Of a stretch of 64,000 bases of DNA, positions 36,205 to 44,341 are shown piece after piece. The notes beneath the pieces are model-generated. The model was not told the origin of the DNA. It searched no databases and was given only the letters and a program-made list of their open reading frames with translations. A program made the position numbers and the translations under genes. The first letter of the stretch is position 1; every line of letters starts with the position of its first letter. The stretch comes from Comamonadaceae bacterium G21597-S1. GTDB taxonomy: Bacteria > Pseudomonadota > Gammaproteobacteria > Burkholderiales > Burkholderiaceae_C. The stretch lies in assembly GCA_027214345.1 (NCBI GenBank), contig JAPWHR010000003.1, positions 517,822 to 581,821 on the forward strand. Direction: 5' to 3'.

Positions 36205-36672
36205 TCAGGCCAGCTGGGCCGACTGCCACTGCGAAATCATGTCGTGCAACTGTGCGGCGTCGGTGCAGTTGCTCATCTTCTCGCGCAGATCCGCGTCGCT
36301 GAGCAGTTCCGCGATCTCGGACAGGATCTCCAGGTGTTTCTGGGTCGCGGCCTCGGGTACCAGCAGGAAGATCAGCAGTCTGACGGCCTGGTCGTCCGGA
36401 GCGTCGAAGCCGATCGCGGTCTCCATCTGGAATACCGCGGCCATCGGGGCTTTCAAGCCCTTGATGCGCCCGTGCGGGATCGCCACGCCGTGGCCAAGAC
36501 CGGTGGAGCCCAGGCGTTCGCGCGAGAACAGGCTGTCGGTGACCAGGGCCCGGCTCAGGCCATGCAGGCTCTCGAACAACAGGCCGGCTTCTTCGAAGAC
36601 GCGCTTCTTGCTGGTGGCATCGACACGCACAAGTACTTGTGCTGGAGGCAGGATGGACGCAAGTCGATTCAT
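36205..36672 (-). CDS. ptsN: Nitrogen PTS regulatory protein EIIA-Ntr
   Basis: A 155-residue PTS EIIA domain of the fructose/mannitol type with phosphorylated H67 in GHGVAIPHGR. It acts in regulation of nitrogen, potassium and stress responses rather than sugar uptake. The ATG at 36672 gives the conserved MNRLASIL start; a longer frame upstream runs through the hpf terminator and is unlikely. A -10-like CATAAT 12 bases before the ATG suggests its own promoter. Confidence 0.92.
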   Translation of the reverse strand: MNRLASILPPAQVLVRVDATSKKRVFEEAGLLFESLHGLSRALVTDSLFSRERLGSTGLGHGVAIPHGRIKGLKAPMAAVFQMETAIGFDAPDDQAVRLLIFLLVPEAATQKHLEILSEIAELLSDADLREKMSNCTDAAQLHDMISQWQSAQLA

Positions 36673-36684
36673 AGTGGGATGCAG

Positions 36685-36690
36685 ATTATG
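36685..36690 (-). promoter_or_regulatory. -10-like element of ptsN
   Basis: CATAAT on the minus strand lies 12 bases before the ptsN ATG and just after the hpf terminator. A transcript from here would have a very short leader without a ribosome binding site. Confidence 0.4.
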
Positions 36691-36695
36691 CACAC

Positions 36696-36723
36696 AAAAA
36701 AAACCGCCCGGCACTCGGGCGGT
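36696..36723 (-). terminator. Intrinsic terminator after hpf
   Basis: On the minus strand ACCGCCCG-agtgc-CGGGCGGT forms an 8-bp stem followed at once by eight T residues (T tract at 36696-36703 in plus coordinates). It ends the hpf transcript before ptsN. Confidence 0.85.
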
Positions 36724-36748
36724 ATGGGTCGCCGATGCAGGGGGGACC

Positions 36749-37078
36749 TTACATCAGGCGTTTGGGCGCCTCGTGGTGGTGATCCTGCAGGCGATCCTTG
36801 TGGCGCGCGACCTGCCGGTCGAGCTTGTCGACCAGGTCGTCGACAGCGGCATACAGGTCGGCATGGGAACTTTCAGCGAACATGTCGCTGCCCTTGACAT
36901 GGATATTGCATTCAGCGCGTTGCCTTCGCTCCTTTTCCTTGAGTTTCTCCACGGTCAGTAGGACCTTGACGTCCACGACGGCGTCGAAGTGGCGGGTGAT
37001 TCGATCGAGCTTGGTCGTTACATAGTTGCGCAGGGCCGGTGTAACTTCGAGGTGGTGACCGCTGATCGTCAAGTTCAT
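36749..37078 (-). CDS. hpf: Ribosome hibernation promoting factor, short form
   Basis: A 109-residue HPF/YfiA-family protein with the conserved N terminus [20 protein letters not shown] and a middle [19 protein letters not shown] segment. It binds the 30S subunit and promotes inactive 100S ribosomes in stationary phase. The short length is that of the gammaproteobacterial HPF form. AGGAGG at 37084-37089 precedes the ATG. rpoN, usually the upstream neighbour, is absent. Confidence 0.93.
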   Translation of the reverse strand: MNLTISGHHLEVTPALRNYVTTKLDRITRHFDAVVDVKVLLTVEKLKEKERRQRAECNIHVKGSDMFAESSHADLYAAVDDLVDKLDRQVARHKDRLQDHHHEAPKRLM

Positions 37079-37159
37079 GGATGTCCTCCTGTATCGCTCG
37101 CCTGAAAATGGCCGCGGCGCTGCGCTGCAGGCCGCGACGGAAGGCAGGACACGGCCCTT

Positions 37160-37176
37160 TGCGTTTCTCCTGCCAG
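37160..37176 (-). promoter_or_regulatory. Weak sigma-54-like site upstream of hpf
   Basis: The minus strand reads CTGGCAGGAGAAACGCA, with GG and GC 12 bases apart and 11 of 14 consensus positions matched. Both T positions of the -12 box are missing. The 247-base hpf-patatin gap (37079-37325) also has a minus-strand TTGCTT-17-CATAGT, a plausible sigma-70 promoter instead. Confidence 0.25.
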
Positions 37177-37325
37177 TCGATTCACTATGCCCGCGAAAGG
37201 CCGCAAAAGCAAGTCGGCACTGCAGGTGCAGGGCCTTTTCCGTGCCGGCCGTGCACGCGGCTTGCGATAACGCAGGGGCGGGCCCCGGTCATGCAATAGA
37301 CTGTCATCAGTTACCAAATGTGTAG

Positions 37326-38531
37326 ATGAGCCTGGACACCATCATCCATGCCGGTTTGCGTCAATACGATCGGCCCACGGTGGGTCTGGTATTGATGGGT
37401 GGCGGCGCGCGTACCGCCTACCAGGTCGGTGTCCTGCGCGCGCTCGCCGGGATGCTGCAGGCGCGTGCGGATGCGCCCCGCGGTTTTCCGTTCCAGGTGC
37501 TGGTGGGTACGTCGGCGGGCGCCATCAATGCGGCCTTCCTGGCCAGCCGTGCCATGCAGGGCTTGCAGGCATTCGAGCAGCTTGCGCAGTTCTGGCGCCG
37601 ACTGCGCTCGTCGGATGTGTTCGACCTCAATGTGCCGACCTGGGTGCGGTTCAGCCGCATCGCGGTCGCGCTCAGCCTGTCGCGCCATGCGCAGGCCAAC
37701 GGCGCCATGATGGACAACGCGCCGCTTCGCGAGACCTTGCGCAAGGGCATCTTGCTCGATGGCATCGGTGATGCGCTGCGCTCCAACACCATCGATGCCC
37801 TGGCCGTGACCGGCTCGAGCTACACCAGCGGCGTGCACTGGACCTTCTGCCACACGGCCAGCCGTGGCGAGTTCCATGGCTGGTCCCGGCCCGGCCGGCG
37901 CGCCGAGTACCAACCGCTGACCATCGACCACCTGATGGCGTCCAGTGCGATCCCGTTTCTGTTCCCGGCCACCGCGCTGCAGGTGGACGGCCGCAACGAG
38001 TTCTTCGGTGATGGCTCGATGCGACAGGTCACGCCGCTGTCGCCGGCGATGCACCTGGGCGCGCGTCGCATCCTGGTGGTCGGCGTGGGCCAGCCCGAGC
38101 GATCGGGCCTGGGCGGCACCGGCTCCAAGGCGCAGGCACGGGGTCCGACGCTGGGCAGCATGGCCGGCCACGTGATGGCCAGCGTGTTCCACGATACCCT
38201 GCAGGCCGATGTCGAGCAGACCGCACGCGTGACCCAGACCATCAATCGCCTGCCGGCGGCAGCCGCCAGCGCGCTGCCGTTCAAGGCGGTGGATGTGCTG
38301 GCCGTCGCGCCGACGCAGTCGCTGGACGCGCTGGCGCAGAAGTTCACCAGCGAGCTGCCGGCGGCGATCCGCCACGCCATGGGCGCGCTCGGCGTGCTCA
38401 AGGGCAGCGGCGGCACGCTGGCCAGTTACCTGCTGTTCGAGCCGCGTTTCGTGCAGTCCCTGATGGCCCTGGGCGAGCACGATGCGCTGGCCTTGAAGGA
38501 CGAGTTGCTCGAACTGGTGCTGGGTGCCTGA
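37326..38531 (+). CDS. Patatin-like phospholipase
   Basis: A 401-residue lipid acyl hydrolase of the patatin family. It has the oxyanion-hole motif GGGARTAYQVGVL, the nucleophile elbow GTSAG (serine at about residue 64) and the catalytic-dyad motif DGSM. No signal peptide is apparent. The insert and C-terminal part resemble the RssA/YjjU-like bacterial group with a DUF3336-free architecture. The substrate is unknown. It diverges from hpf and has no clear ribosome binding site. Confidence 0.85.
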   Translation: MSLDTIIHAGLRQYDRPTVGLVLMGGGARTAYQVGVLRALAGMLQARADAPRGFPFQVLVGTSAGAINAAFLASRAMQGLQAFEQLAQFWRRLRSSDVFDLNVPTWVRFSRIAVALSLSRHAQANGAMMDNAPLRETLRKGILLDGIGDALRSNTIDALAVTGSSYTSGVHWTFCHTASRGEFHGWSRPGRRAEYQPLTIDHLMASSAIPFLFPATALQVDGRNEFFGDGSMRQVTPLSPAMHLGARRILVVGVGQPERSGLGGTGSKAQARGPTLGSMAGHVMASVFHDTLQADVEQTARVTQTINRLPAAAASALPFKAVDVLAVAPTQSLDALAQKFTSELPAAIRHAMGALGVLKGSGGTLASYLLFEPRFVQSLMALGEHDALALKDELLELVLGA

Positions 38532-38545
38532 ACCCGGCGCGGTGC

Positions 38546-38551
38546 GATAAT
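38546..38551 (+). promoter_or_regulatory. Possible -10 element of corA
   Basis: GATAAT lies 15 bases after the patatin gene stop and about 100 bases before corA. No clear -35. Confidence 0.3.
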
Positions 38552-38653
38552 TTCCGGCCCTGACCACGGGTCGACCCGCGGGCCTTGCGGCATCGCCGGC
38601 CGGTCGTGATTTCCCCCATTTTCCTCAGCCGTTCCAGATCACCGGGGTCGACC

Positions 38654-39640
38654 ATGCTCAATGTCTTTTCGCTCGTCAATGGTCGCCTCTACCAGGAAGA
38701 GATCGCCTCGCTCGAGGAGTTGTCGCGCTTCCATCCGGTGTGGGTCGACCTGGATTCTCCGACAGAGCAGGAACTGCAGTGGGTCGAGGCGTATTACGGC
38801 CTGGCGGTCCCGGCCAACGCGATGGACGAGGACATCGAGGAGTCCGCGCGTTTCTATTCGGAGGAGAACGGCGACCTCAACATCCGCAGCGACTTCCTGA
38901 TCGCCAGCGGCGACGAGCCGCGCACAGTGCGGGTGGCCTTCATCCTGAACCTGGCCAACGACGCGGTGCGCAGCAAGGGCATCCTGTTCTCGATCCACGA
39001 GGAAGACGTGCCGGTGTTCCGCCTGCTGCGCATGCGCGCGCGGCGCGCGCCGGGCCTGATCGAGGACGGCAAGGAAGTGCTGCTCAAGCTGTTCGATGCC
39101 GATGCCGAATATTCGGCCGACACGCTCGAGGGCATCTACGACGAACTCGAGAAGGCCAGTGGGAAGGTGTTGTCCGGCCAGATGACGGACGAACTGGCCG
39201 GCGACGTACTCGGCGCCATCGCGCGCCAGGAGGACATGAACGGGCGCATCCGGCGCAACGCGATGGATACCCGGCGCGCGGTCAGTTTCATGATGCGCTC
39301 GAAGATGCTCAATGCCGAGCAGTTCGAGGAGGCGCGCCAGATCCTGCGCGACATCGACTCGCTCGACTCGCACACCACCTTCCTGTTCGACAAGATCAAC
39401 TTCCTGATGGACGCCACGGTGGGCTTCATCAACATCAACCAGAACAAGATCATCAAGCTGTTCTCGGTGGCCGCCGTCGCCCTGCTGCCGCCCACGCTGG
39501 TGGCCAGCGCCTACGGCATGAACTTCCGCTTCATGCCGGAGTTGCAGTGGTCGTTCGGGTATCCGTTTGCGCTGGCGCTGATGGCCGCCAGTGCGATCGC
39601 GCCGATGTGGTATTTCCGGCATCGGGGCTGGCTCAACTGA
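38654..39640 (+). CDS. corA: CorA-family magnesium/cobalt transporter
   Basis: A 328-residue protein with a large cytoplasmic funnel domain (1-265) and two C-terminal transmembrane helices. The pore signature GMN occurs in VASAYGMNFRFMPEL at the end of the first helix. It forms a pentameric Mg2+ channel. The ATG at 38654 gives the family's usual start (MLNVFSLVNGRL). It converges on mtnN with a 33-base GC-rich gap. Confidence 0.93.
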   Translation: MLNVFSLVNGRLYQEEIASLEELSRFHPVWVDLDSPTEQELQWVEAYYGLAVPANAMDEDIEESARFYSEENGDLNIRSDFLIASGDEPRTVRVAFILNLANDAVRSKGILFSIHEEDVPVFRLLRMRARRAPGLIEDGKEVLLKLFDADAEYSADTLEGIYDELEKASGKVLSGQMTDELAGDVLGAIARQEDMNGRIRRNAMDTRRAVSFMMRSKMLNAEQFEEARQILRDIDSLDSHTTFLFDKINFLMDATVGFININQNKIIKLFSVAAVALLPPTLVASAYGMNFRFMPELQWSFGYPFALALMAASAIAPMWYFRHRGWLN

Positions 39641-39673
39641 GCCGGCCTGCTGCGCGCCGGCCGTCGCGTGTCG

Positions 39674-40441
39674 TCAGCGGGCCGCGGCCGACAGTGCCTG
39701 CAGGAAACGATCCATGATGCGGCGCGCATAGATCGCCGCCACGTCGTCGATGAACTGCTGGAAATCGACATGGGCCGTATCGTCCGCACGATCCGAGACC
39801 GTGCGCACGGCCGCAAACCCAACGCCGTAGTCGTGGCAGACCTGTGCGACCGCGGCGCCTTCCATCTCGATGGCCAGCGCTTCCATGGCCTGTGCACGCA
39901 AGGCGTCGCGCACCTGGTGCGAGCTCTGTGCCGTGGCAATGAATCGGTCGCCGCTGGCGATGAGGCCCCGGTGTACCACCGGCGCGGCGGGCTCGCGTCC
40001 GATGCCGCCCACGGGCGGCATGTCCCGCATGGCGTCGCGGCTGGCCTGCTCCAGCAGGCCGGTCAGTCGCGCATCGCACGCAAACCGGGTGCGCTGGTAC
40101 AGGGGAATCTCGAAACGCGGGAACAGCGGCGAGGCGTCCATGTCGTGCTGCACGAAATCGCTGGCCACCACGACGTCGCCCACCTGGACCTGCGGCCCCA
40201 GGCCCCCGGCCACGCCGGTGAATACGATCTGCTCCGCGCCGAAGGCTTCGATCAGGGTCGTGGCCGTGGTTGCCGCGGCCACCTTGCCGATGCGCGACAG
40301 CGCCAGCACCATCGGCAGGCCATGCAGGTGGCCGACCCAGAACGCCCGTCCGCCGCGCTGCACCTGGCGAGGTTGCGCCAGATGCGCGATCAGTCCCGCC
40401 TGCTCCTGTTCGAGTGCGCTGAGAATCGCCGTGGTCGCCAT
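39674..40441 (-). CDS. mtnN: 5'-methylthioadenosine/S-adenosylhomocysteine nucleosidase
   Basis: A 255-residue nucleosidase that cleaves adenine from methylthioadenosine and S-adenosylhomocysteine. It shows the N-terminal AILSALEQEQAGL, FTGVAGGLGPQVQVGDVVV, ASGDRFI, and AIEMEGAAVAQVC, where the catalytic glutamates lie, plus RTVSDRAD near the end. The start at 40441 (MATTAILSA) matches the family. It is 11 bases after the fadD stop and likely co-transcribed. Confidence 0.9.
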   Translation of the reverse strand: MATTAILSALEQEQAGLIAHLAQPRQVQRGGRAFWVGHLHGLPMVLALSRIGKVAAATTATTLIEAFGAEQIVFTGVAGGLGPQVQVGDVVVASDFVQHDMDASPLFPRFEIPLYQRTRFACDARLTGLLEQASRDAMRDMPPVGGIGREPAAPVVHRGLIASGDRFIATAQSSHQVRDALRAQAMEALAIEMEGAAVAQVCHDYGVGFAAVRTVSDRADDTAHVDFQQFIDDVAAIYARRIMDRFLQALSAAAR

Positions 40442-40452
40442 GGGTCCGAGGT

Positions 40453-42129
40453 CTATGATTTGTCGCGCAACTCGCGGCGCAGGATCTTGCCGACCGGGGT
40501 CTTGGGCAGGTCGGCCCGGAACTCCACTATCTTGGGCTGCTTGTAGGCCGTGAGGTTTTCCTTGCACCAGGCGCGTACCTGTGCCTCGGTCAGCGATGGG
40601 TTCTTCTTGACGATGATCAGTTTCACCGCCTCGCCGGTCTTGGGGTCGGGGATGCCGACGCAGGCGCATTCCAGCACGCCGGCGAGCTGCGACACGACTT
40701 CCTCGATCTCGGTCGGATAGACGTTGAACCCGCTGACCAGCACCATGTCCTTTTTGCGGTCGACGATCCGGAAATAGCCGCGCTCGTCCATCACGCCGAT
40801 GTCGCCGGTGCGGAAGTAGCCGTCGGAGGTCATGACCTTGGCGGTTTCGTCGGGACGCTGCCAGTAGCCGGCCATGACCTGCGGGCCCTTGATGGCGATC
40901 TCGCCCGGTTCGCCCGGCTCGGCATCGACGCCGTCGTCGTCGACCAGTTTCATCCAGGTGTTGGGCAGGGGAACCCCGATCGTTGCGGTGAACTCGGTGG
41001 TGTTGGCCGGGTTGCCGCTGGCCGTGGGCGAGGTTTCGCTCAGGCCGTATCCCTCAAGGATCGGCTTGCCGGTCTTTTCCTTCCACAACGCGGCGACCGC
41101 ACTTTGCACCGCCGTGCCGCCGCCGGTGGCGGCCACCAGGTGGCTCCAGTCGACGGTGTGGAAGTCGGGATGGTTGGCCATGCCGTTGAACAAGGTGTTG
41201 ACCGCCGGCATCAGGTGGATACGGTGCCTGGACAGCTCCTTGAGCATGCCCGGCATATCGCGCGGGTTGGCGATCAGGATCAGCTTGCCGCCCAGCCGCA
41301 TCGACAGCATCATGCAGTAGGTGAAGGCAAAGATATGGTACAGCGGCAGTGCGCAGACGATGGTCGGCTGTTCGTTCGACGGAATCGTGTTCATCAGCGG
41401 AGCGGCCCAGACCTCGTTCTGCAACACGTTGGCCACCAGGTTGCGGTGCATCAGCACCGCGCCCTTGGACAGGCCCGTGGTGCCGCCGGTGTATTGCAGC
41501 ACCGCCATGTCGTCACTCTTGATGGCCGGCTTCTTCAGCGTGGCGGGCGTACCGCGCGCGACGGCCTCGTTGAAACGCACCGCGCCGGGCAGGTTGAACG
41601 TCGGCACCAGCTTCCTGGCGTGGCGCACCACGTAGTTGACCAAGGTGCCCTTGAGCAGCCCCAGCTGGTCGCCCATGGCGGCGAGCACCACATGCCTGAC
41701 GGACGTGGCGCCGATGCATTTTTCCAGCGTGGCGGCGAAGTTCTCCAGGATCACGATGGCCTTGGCGCCCGAGTCCTTGAGCTGATGCTCGAGTTCGCGG
41801 GCGGTGTACAGCGGGTTCACGTTGACCAGCACCAACCCGGCGCGCAGGATGGCGGTCACCGCGATCAGGTATTGCGGCACGTTGGGCATCATGACCGCCA
41901 CCCGGTCTCCCTGGGCCAGGCCCAGCGATTGCAGATAGGCACCGAACGCCTCGCTCAGGCTGTCGATCTGCCGGTACGTGATGTCGCGGCCCATGAAGCT
42001 GCAGGCCGTGCGCTGCGCATGCGTGCGAAAGCACTCCTCGATCAGTTCGACCAGCGTGGCGTATTGCGCCACGTCGATATCGGCCGGCACCCCGGGAGGG
42101 TAGCACTTGAGCCAGATGCGGTCGGTCAT
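40453..42129 (-). CDS. fadD: Long-chain fatty acid-CoA ligase
   Basis: A 558-residue acyl-adenylate-forming enzyme that activates fatty acids to CoA thioesters for beta-oxidation. The AMP-binding motif YTGGTTGLSKGA, GYGLSETSP, the YFRTGDIGVMDERGYF hinge region and the C-terminal catalytic lysine segment KTPVGKILRREL are present. The ATG at 42129 (MTDRIWLKCY) is about ten bases after a GGAG and is favoured over an in-frame start 17 codons upstream. Confidence 0.92.
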   Translation of the reverse strand: MTDRIWLKCYPPGVPADIDVAQYATLVELIEECFRTHAQRTACSFMGRDITYRQIDSLSEAFGAYLQSLGLAQGDRVAVMMPNVPQYLIAVTAILRAGLVLVNVNPLYTARELEHQLKDSGAKAIVILENFAATLEKCIGATSVRHVVLAAMGDQLGLLKGTLVNYVVRHARKLVPTFNLPGAVRFNEAVARGTPATLKKPAIKSDDMAVLQYTGGTTGLSKGAVLMHRNLVANVLQNEVWAAPLMNTIPSNEQPTIVCALPLYHIFAFTYCMMLSMRLGGKLILIANPRDMPGMLKELSRHRIHLMPAVNTLFNGMANHPDFHTVDWSHLVAATGGGTAVQSAVAALWKEKTGKPILEGYGLSETSPTASGNPANTTEFTATIGVPLPNTWMKLVDDDGVDAEPGEPGEIAIKGPQVMAGYWQRPDETAKVMTSDGYFRTGDIGVMDERGYFRIVDRKKDMVLVSGFNVYPTEIEEVVSQLAGVLECACVGIPDPKTGEAVKLIIVKKNPSLTEAQVRAWCKENLTAYKQPKIVEFRADLPKTPVGKILRRELRDKS

Positions 42130-42277
42130 TGTGTCGTGTCTCCAATCCATCTGAATCGGGTCGATGCCGCCTGGCGTCAAGACGCCGGCTGATCTGCTTC
42201 CCGCCTCGGTTCATCCCTGCCGCGGACCGGACGCCGGCGTGCCCTGGGGCCGCCCAACCCGGCCGTGTGCTTCGCGC

Positions 42278-43699
42278 CTATTCGATCGCCTTGCCCATTT
42301 CCTCGACGATCTTCTTGGCGTCCCCGAACACCATCATGGTCTTGTCCATGTAGAACAGTTCGTTGTCCAACCCGGCGTAACCGGCGGCCATGGAGCGCTT
42401 GTTGACGATCACGGTCTTGGCCTTGTAGGCCTCCAGGATCGGCATGCCGTAGATCGGGCTGCCCTTTTGCAGCGCCGCCGGGTTGACCACGTCGTTGGCC
42501 CCCAGGATGATGGCCACGTCGGCCTGCCCGAACTCGCCGTTGATGTCCTCCATCTCGAACACCTGGTCGTACGGCACCTCGGCTTCGGCCAGCAACACGT
42601 TCATGTGCCCCGGCATGCGCCCGGCCACCGGATGGATCGCGTACTTGACCGTGATGCCCTTGTGCGTGAGTTTCTCGGCCAGTTCCTTGACCGCATGTTG
42701 GGCCCGTGCCACCGCCAGCCCGTAGCCGGGCACGATGACCACCGTCTCGGCGTTGCCCAGCACGAAGGCCGCGTCGTCCGCGCTGCCGCTCTTGACCGGC
42801 CGTTGCTCCGTGGCGCCGCTGGCCGTGGCCGTCTCGCCGCCGAAGCCGCCCAGGATCACGTTGAAGAACGAGCGGTTCATCGCCTTGCACATGATGTACG
42901 ACAGGATCGCGCCCGAGCTGCCCACCAGGGAGCCTGCGATGATCAGCATGCTGTTGTTCAGCGAGAAGCCGATGCCGGCCGCGGCCCAGCCCGAATAGCT
43001 GTTGAGCATGGACACCACCACCGGCATGTCGGCCCCGCCGATCGGGATGATGATCAGCACGCCCATCACGAAGGCCAGCGCCAGCATCACGAAGAAGGCG
43101 GTCCAGTTCTCGGTGGCCATGAACACCAGGCCCAGGCCGATGGTCACCAGGCCCAGGATCAGGTTGAGCTTGTGCTGGCCGGCGAACTGCACCGGAGCGC
43201 CCTGGAACAGGCGGAACTTGTATTTGCCCGAGAGCTTGCCGAAGGCGATCACCGAGCCGCTGAACGTGATGGCACCGATGGCCGCGCCCAGGAACAGTTC
43301 GAGCCGGTTGCCGGCTGGAATCGCCTGGCCTTTCTCGACGATGCCGAAGGCCCAGGGCTCGGCCACGGCGGCAATGGCGATGAACACCGCAGCCAGGCCG
43401 ATCATGCTGTGGAAGAACGCCACGAGCTCGGGCATCTGCGTCATCTCGACGGTGCGCGCCCGATAGGCGCCGTAGGCTCCGCCGGCGAGCAGCCCCACCA
43501 GCACCCAGACCATGCCCATGCCGAAGTTCTCGGCCAGGTTGGCGATCAGGAACACGGTGGTGATGGCGGCAATGGCCATGCCCACCATGCCGAACAGGTT
43601 GCCGCGGATCGAGGTCGTCGGATGGCTCAGGCCCTTGAGCGCCTGGATGAAACACACCGAGGCGACCAGGTACAGCAAGGTGACCAGGTTCATGCTCAT
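42278..43699 (-). CDS. pntB: NAD(P) transhydrogenase subunit beta
   Basis: A 473-residue membrane protein with about nine N-terminal transmembrane helices (domain II) and a C-terminal NADP(H)-binding domain III (about 300-473; VIVPGYGLAVARAQH, HPVAGRMPGHMNVLLAEA). With PntAa and PntAb it couples hydride transfer from NADH to NADP+ to proton entry. It begins ATGAGCATG; the first ATG overlaps the TGA of the repeat ORF before it, and GGGGGC upstream is a possible ribosome binding site. Confidence 0.95.
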   Translation of the reverse strand: MSMNLVTLLYLVASVCFIQALKGLSHPTTSIRGNLFGMVGMAIAAITTVFLIANLAENFGMGMVWVLVGLLAGGAYGAYRARTVEMTQMPELVAFFHSMIGLAAVFIAIAAVAEPWAFGIVEKGQAIPAGNRLELFLGAAIGAITFSGSVIAFGKLSGKYKFRLFQGAPVQFAGQHKLNLILGLVTIGLGLVFMATENWTAFFVMLALAFVMGVLIIIPIGGADMPVVVSMLNSYSGWAAAGIGFSLNNSMLIIAGSLVGSSGAILSYIMCKAMNRSFFNVILGGFGGETATASGATEQRPVKSGSADDAAFVLGNAETVVIVPGYGLAVARAQHAVKELAEKLTHKGITVKYAIHPVAGRMPGHMNVLLAEAEVPYDQVFEMEDINGEFGQADVAIILGANDVVNPAALQKGSPIYGMPILEAYKAKTVIVNKRSMAAGYAGLDNELFYMDKTMMVFGDAKKIVEEMGKAIE

Positions 43700-43959
43700 T
43701 TCAGGGCCCCCACGTTTGTCACTGCGTGTACTGCGCTGCCCCCAGAGGGGGCCATCGCGCCTTGAAGCGGTCCGGCGGCGCTCATTTCAGAGCCCCCACG
43801 CTTGTCGCTGCGCGTACTGCGCTGCCCCCCCGAGGGGGCTTTCGCACCTTGGAGCGGTCCGGCGGCGTTCATTTCAGAGCCCCCACGCTTGTCGCTGCGC
43901 GTACTGCGCTGCCCCCCCGAGGGGGCTTTCGCACCTTGGAGCGGTCCGGCGGCGCTCAT
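43696..43959 (-). CDS. 87-codon repeat ORF bridging pntAb and pntB
   Basis: The ATG at 43959 overlaps the pntAb stop (ATGA) and the TGA at 43696-43698 overlaps the pntB start. The 87-residue product is three 29-residue units, each starting M(S/N)AAGPLQGA; the first two are nearly identical, and the third changes frame after APSGG. It matches no functional family I know. It may be translated only to carry ribosomes from pntAb to pntB. Codon use and Gly/Ser/Arg-rich content are unlike the flanking genes. Confidence 0.4.
   Translation of the reverse strand: MSAAGPLQGAKAPSGGQRSTRSDKRGGSEMNAAGPLQGAKAPSGGQRSTRSDKRGGSEMSAAGPLQGAMAPSGGSAVHAVTNVGALK
43700..43959 (-). repeat. Three tandem 86-87 base repeats between pntAb and pntB
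   Basis: Units are 43873-43959 and 43786-43872 (87 bases each, almost identical) and 43700-43785 (86 bases, more diverged). Read on the minus strand each begins with ATG, contains the potential hairpin GCCCCC-tc-GGGGGC, and ends with a G-rich stretch just before the next ATG. Units therefore carry their own start codon and ribosome-binding-like sequence. Confidence 0.9.
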
Positions 43960-44282
43960 TTGCCTTCTCCCGAGTTGGTAGCTGTCACCTTCTTGTCCTT
44001 CTTCTTGAACATCTCCAGCATGCGCCGGGTCACCAGGAAGCCGCCGAAGATGTTCACCGCCGCCAGCGCCACCGCCAGCACGCCCATGCTCTTGCCCAGC
44101 GTGGTCTCGGTCAGCGCGGCGGCCAGCATGGCGCCGACGATGACGATGGCCGAGATCGCGTTGGTCACCGCCATCAGCGGCGTGTGCAGCGCGGGGGTCA
44201 CGGTCCACACCACGTGGTAACCCACGTAGATGGCCAGCACGAAGATGATCAGGTTGGTGATCGTGGGGGATACGAGGTCCAT
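43956..44282 (-). CDS. pntAb: NAD(P) transhydrogenase subunit alpha, C-terminal part
   Basis: A 108-residue membrane protein with three hydrophobic helices, corresponding to the membrane end of E. coli PntA. Typical segments are NLIIFVLAIYVGYHVVW, HTPLMAVTNAIS and FGGFLVTRRMLEMFKKK. Split alpha subunits are common in Burkholderiales and alphaproteobacteria. The ATG at 44282 (MDLVSPTI) is 59 bases after the pntAa stop. The stop is joined to the repeat ORF. Confidence 0.92.
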   Translation of the reverse strand: MDLVSPTITNLIIFVLAIYVGYHVVWTVTPALHTPLMAVTNAISAIVIVGAMLAAALTETTLGKSMGVLAVALAAVNIFGGFLVTRRMLEMFKKKDKKVTATNSGEGK

Positions 44283-44341
44283 GGTGGGGGTTCTTTCGGA
44301 TCGTTGTCGTTCGGTGTGTGTCCAGTGCCGGTGGTCCCGGC

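Noticed and set aside
38546..38551. GATAAT upstream of corA as another leaderless start
   Set aside because: It is about 100 bases before the start codon, so any transcript would have a normal leader.
43700..43959. The tandem repeats as a CRISPR array
   Set aside because: The units are contiguous 86-87 base repeats without unique spacers, and no cas genes are near.
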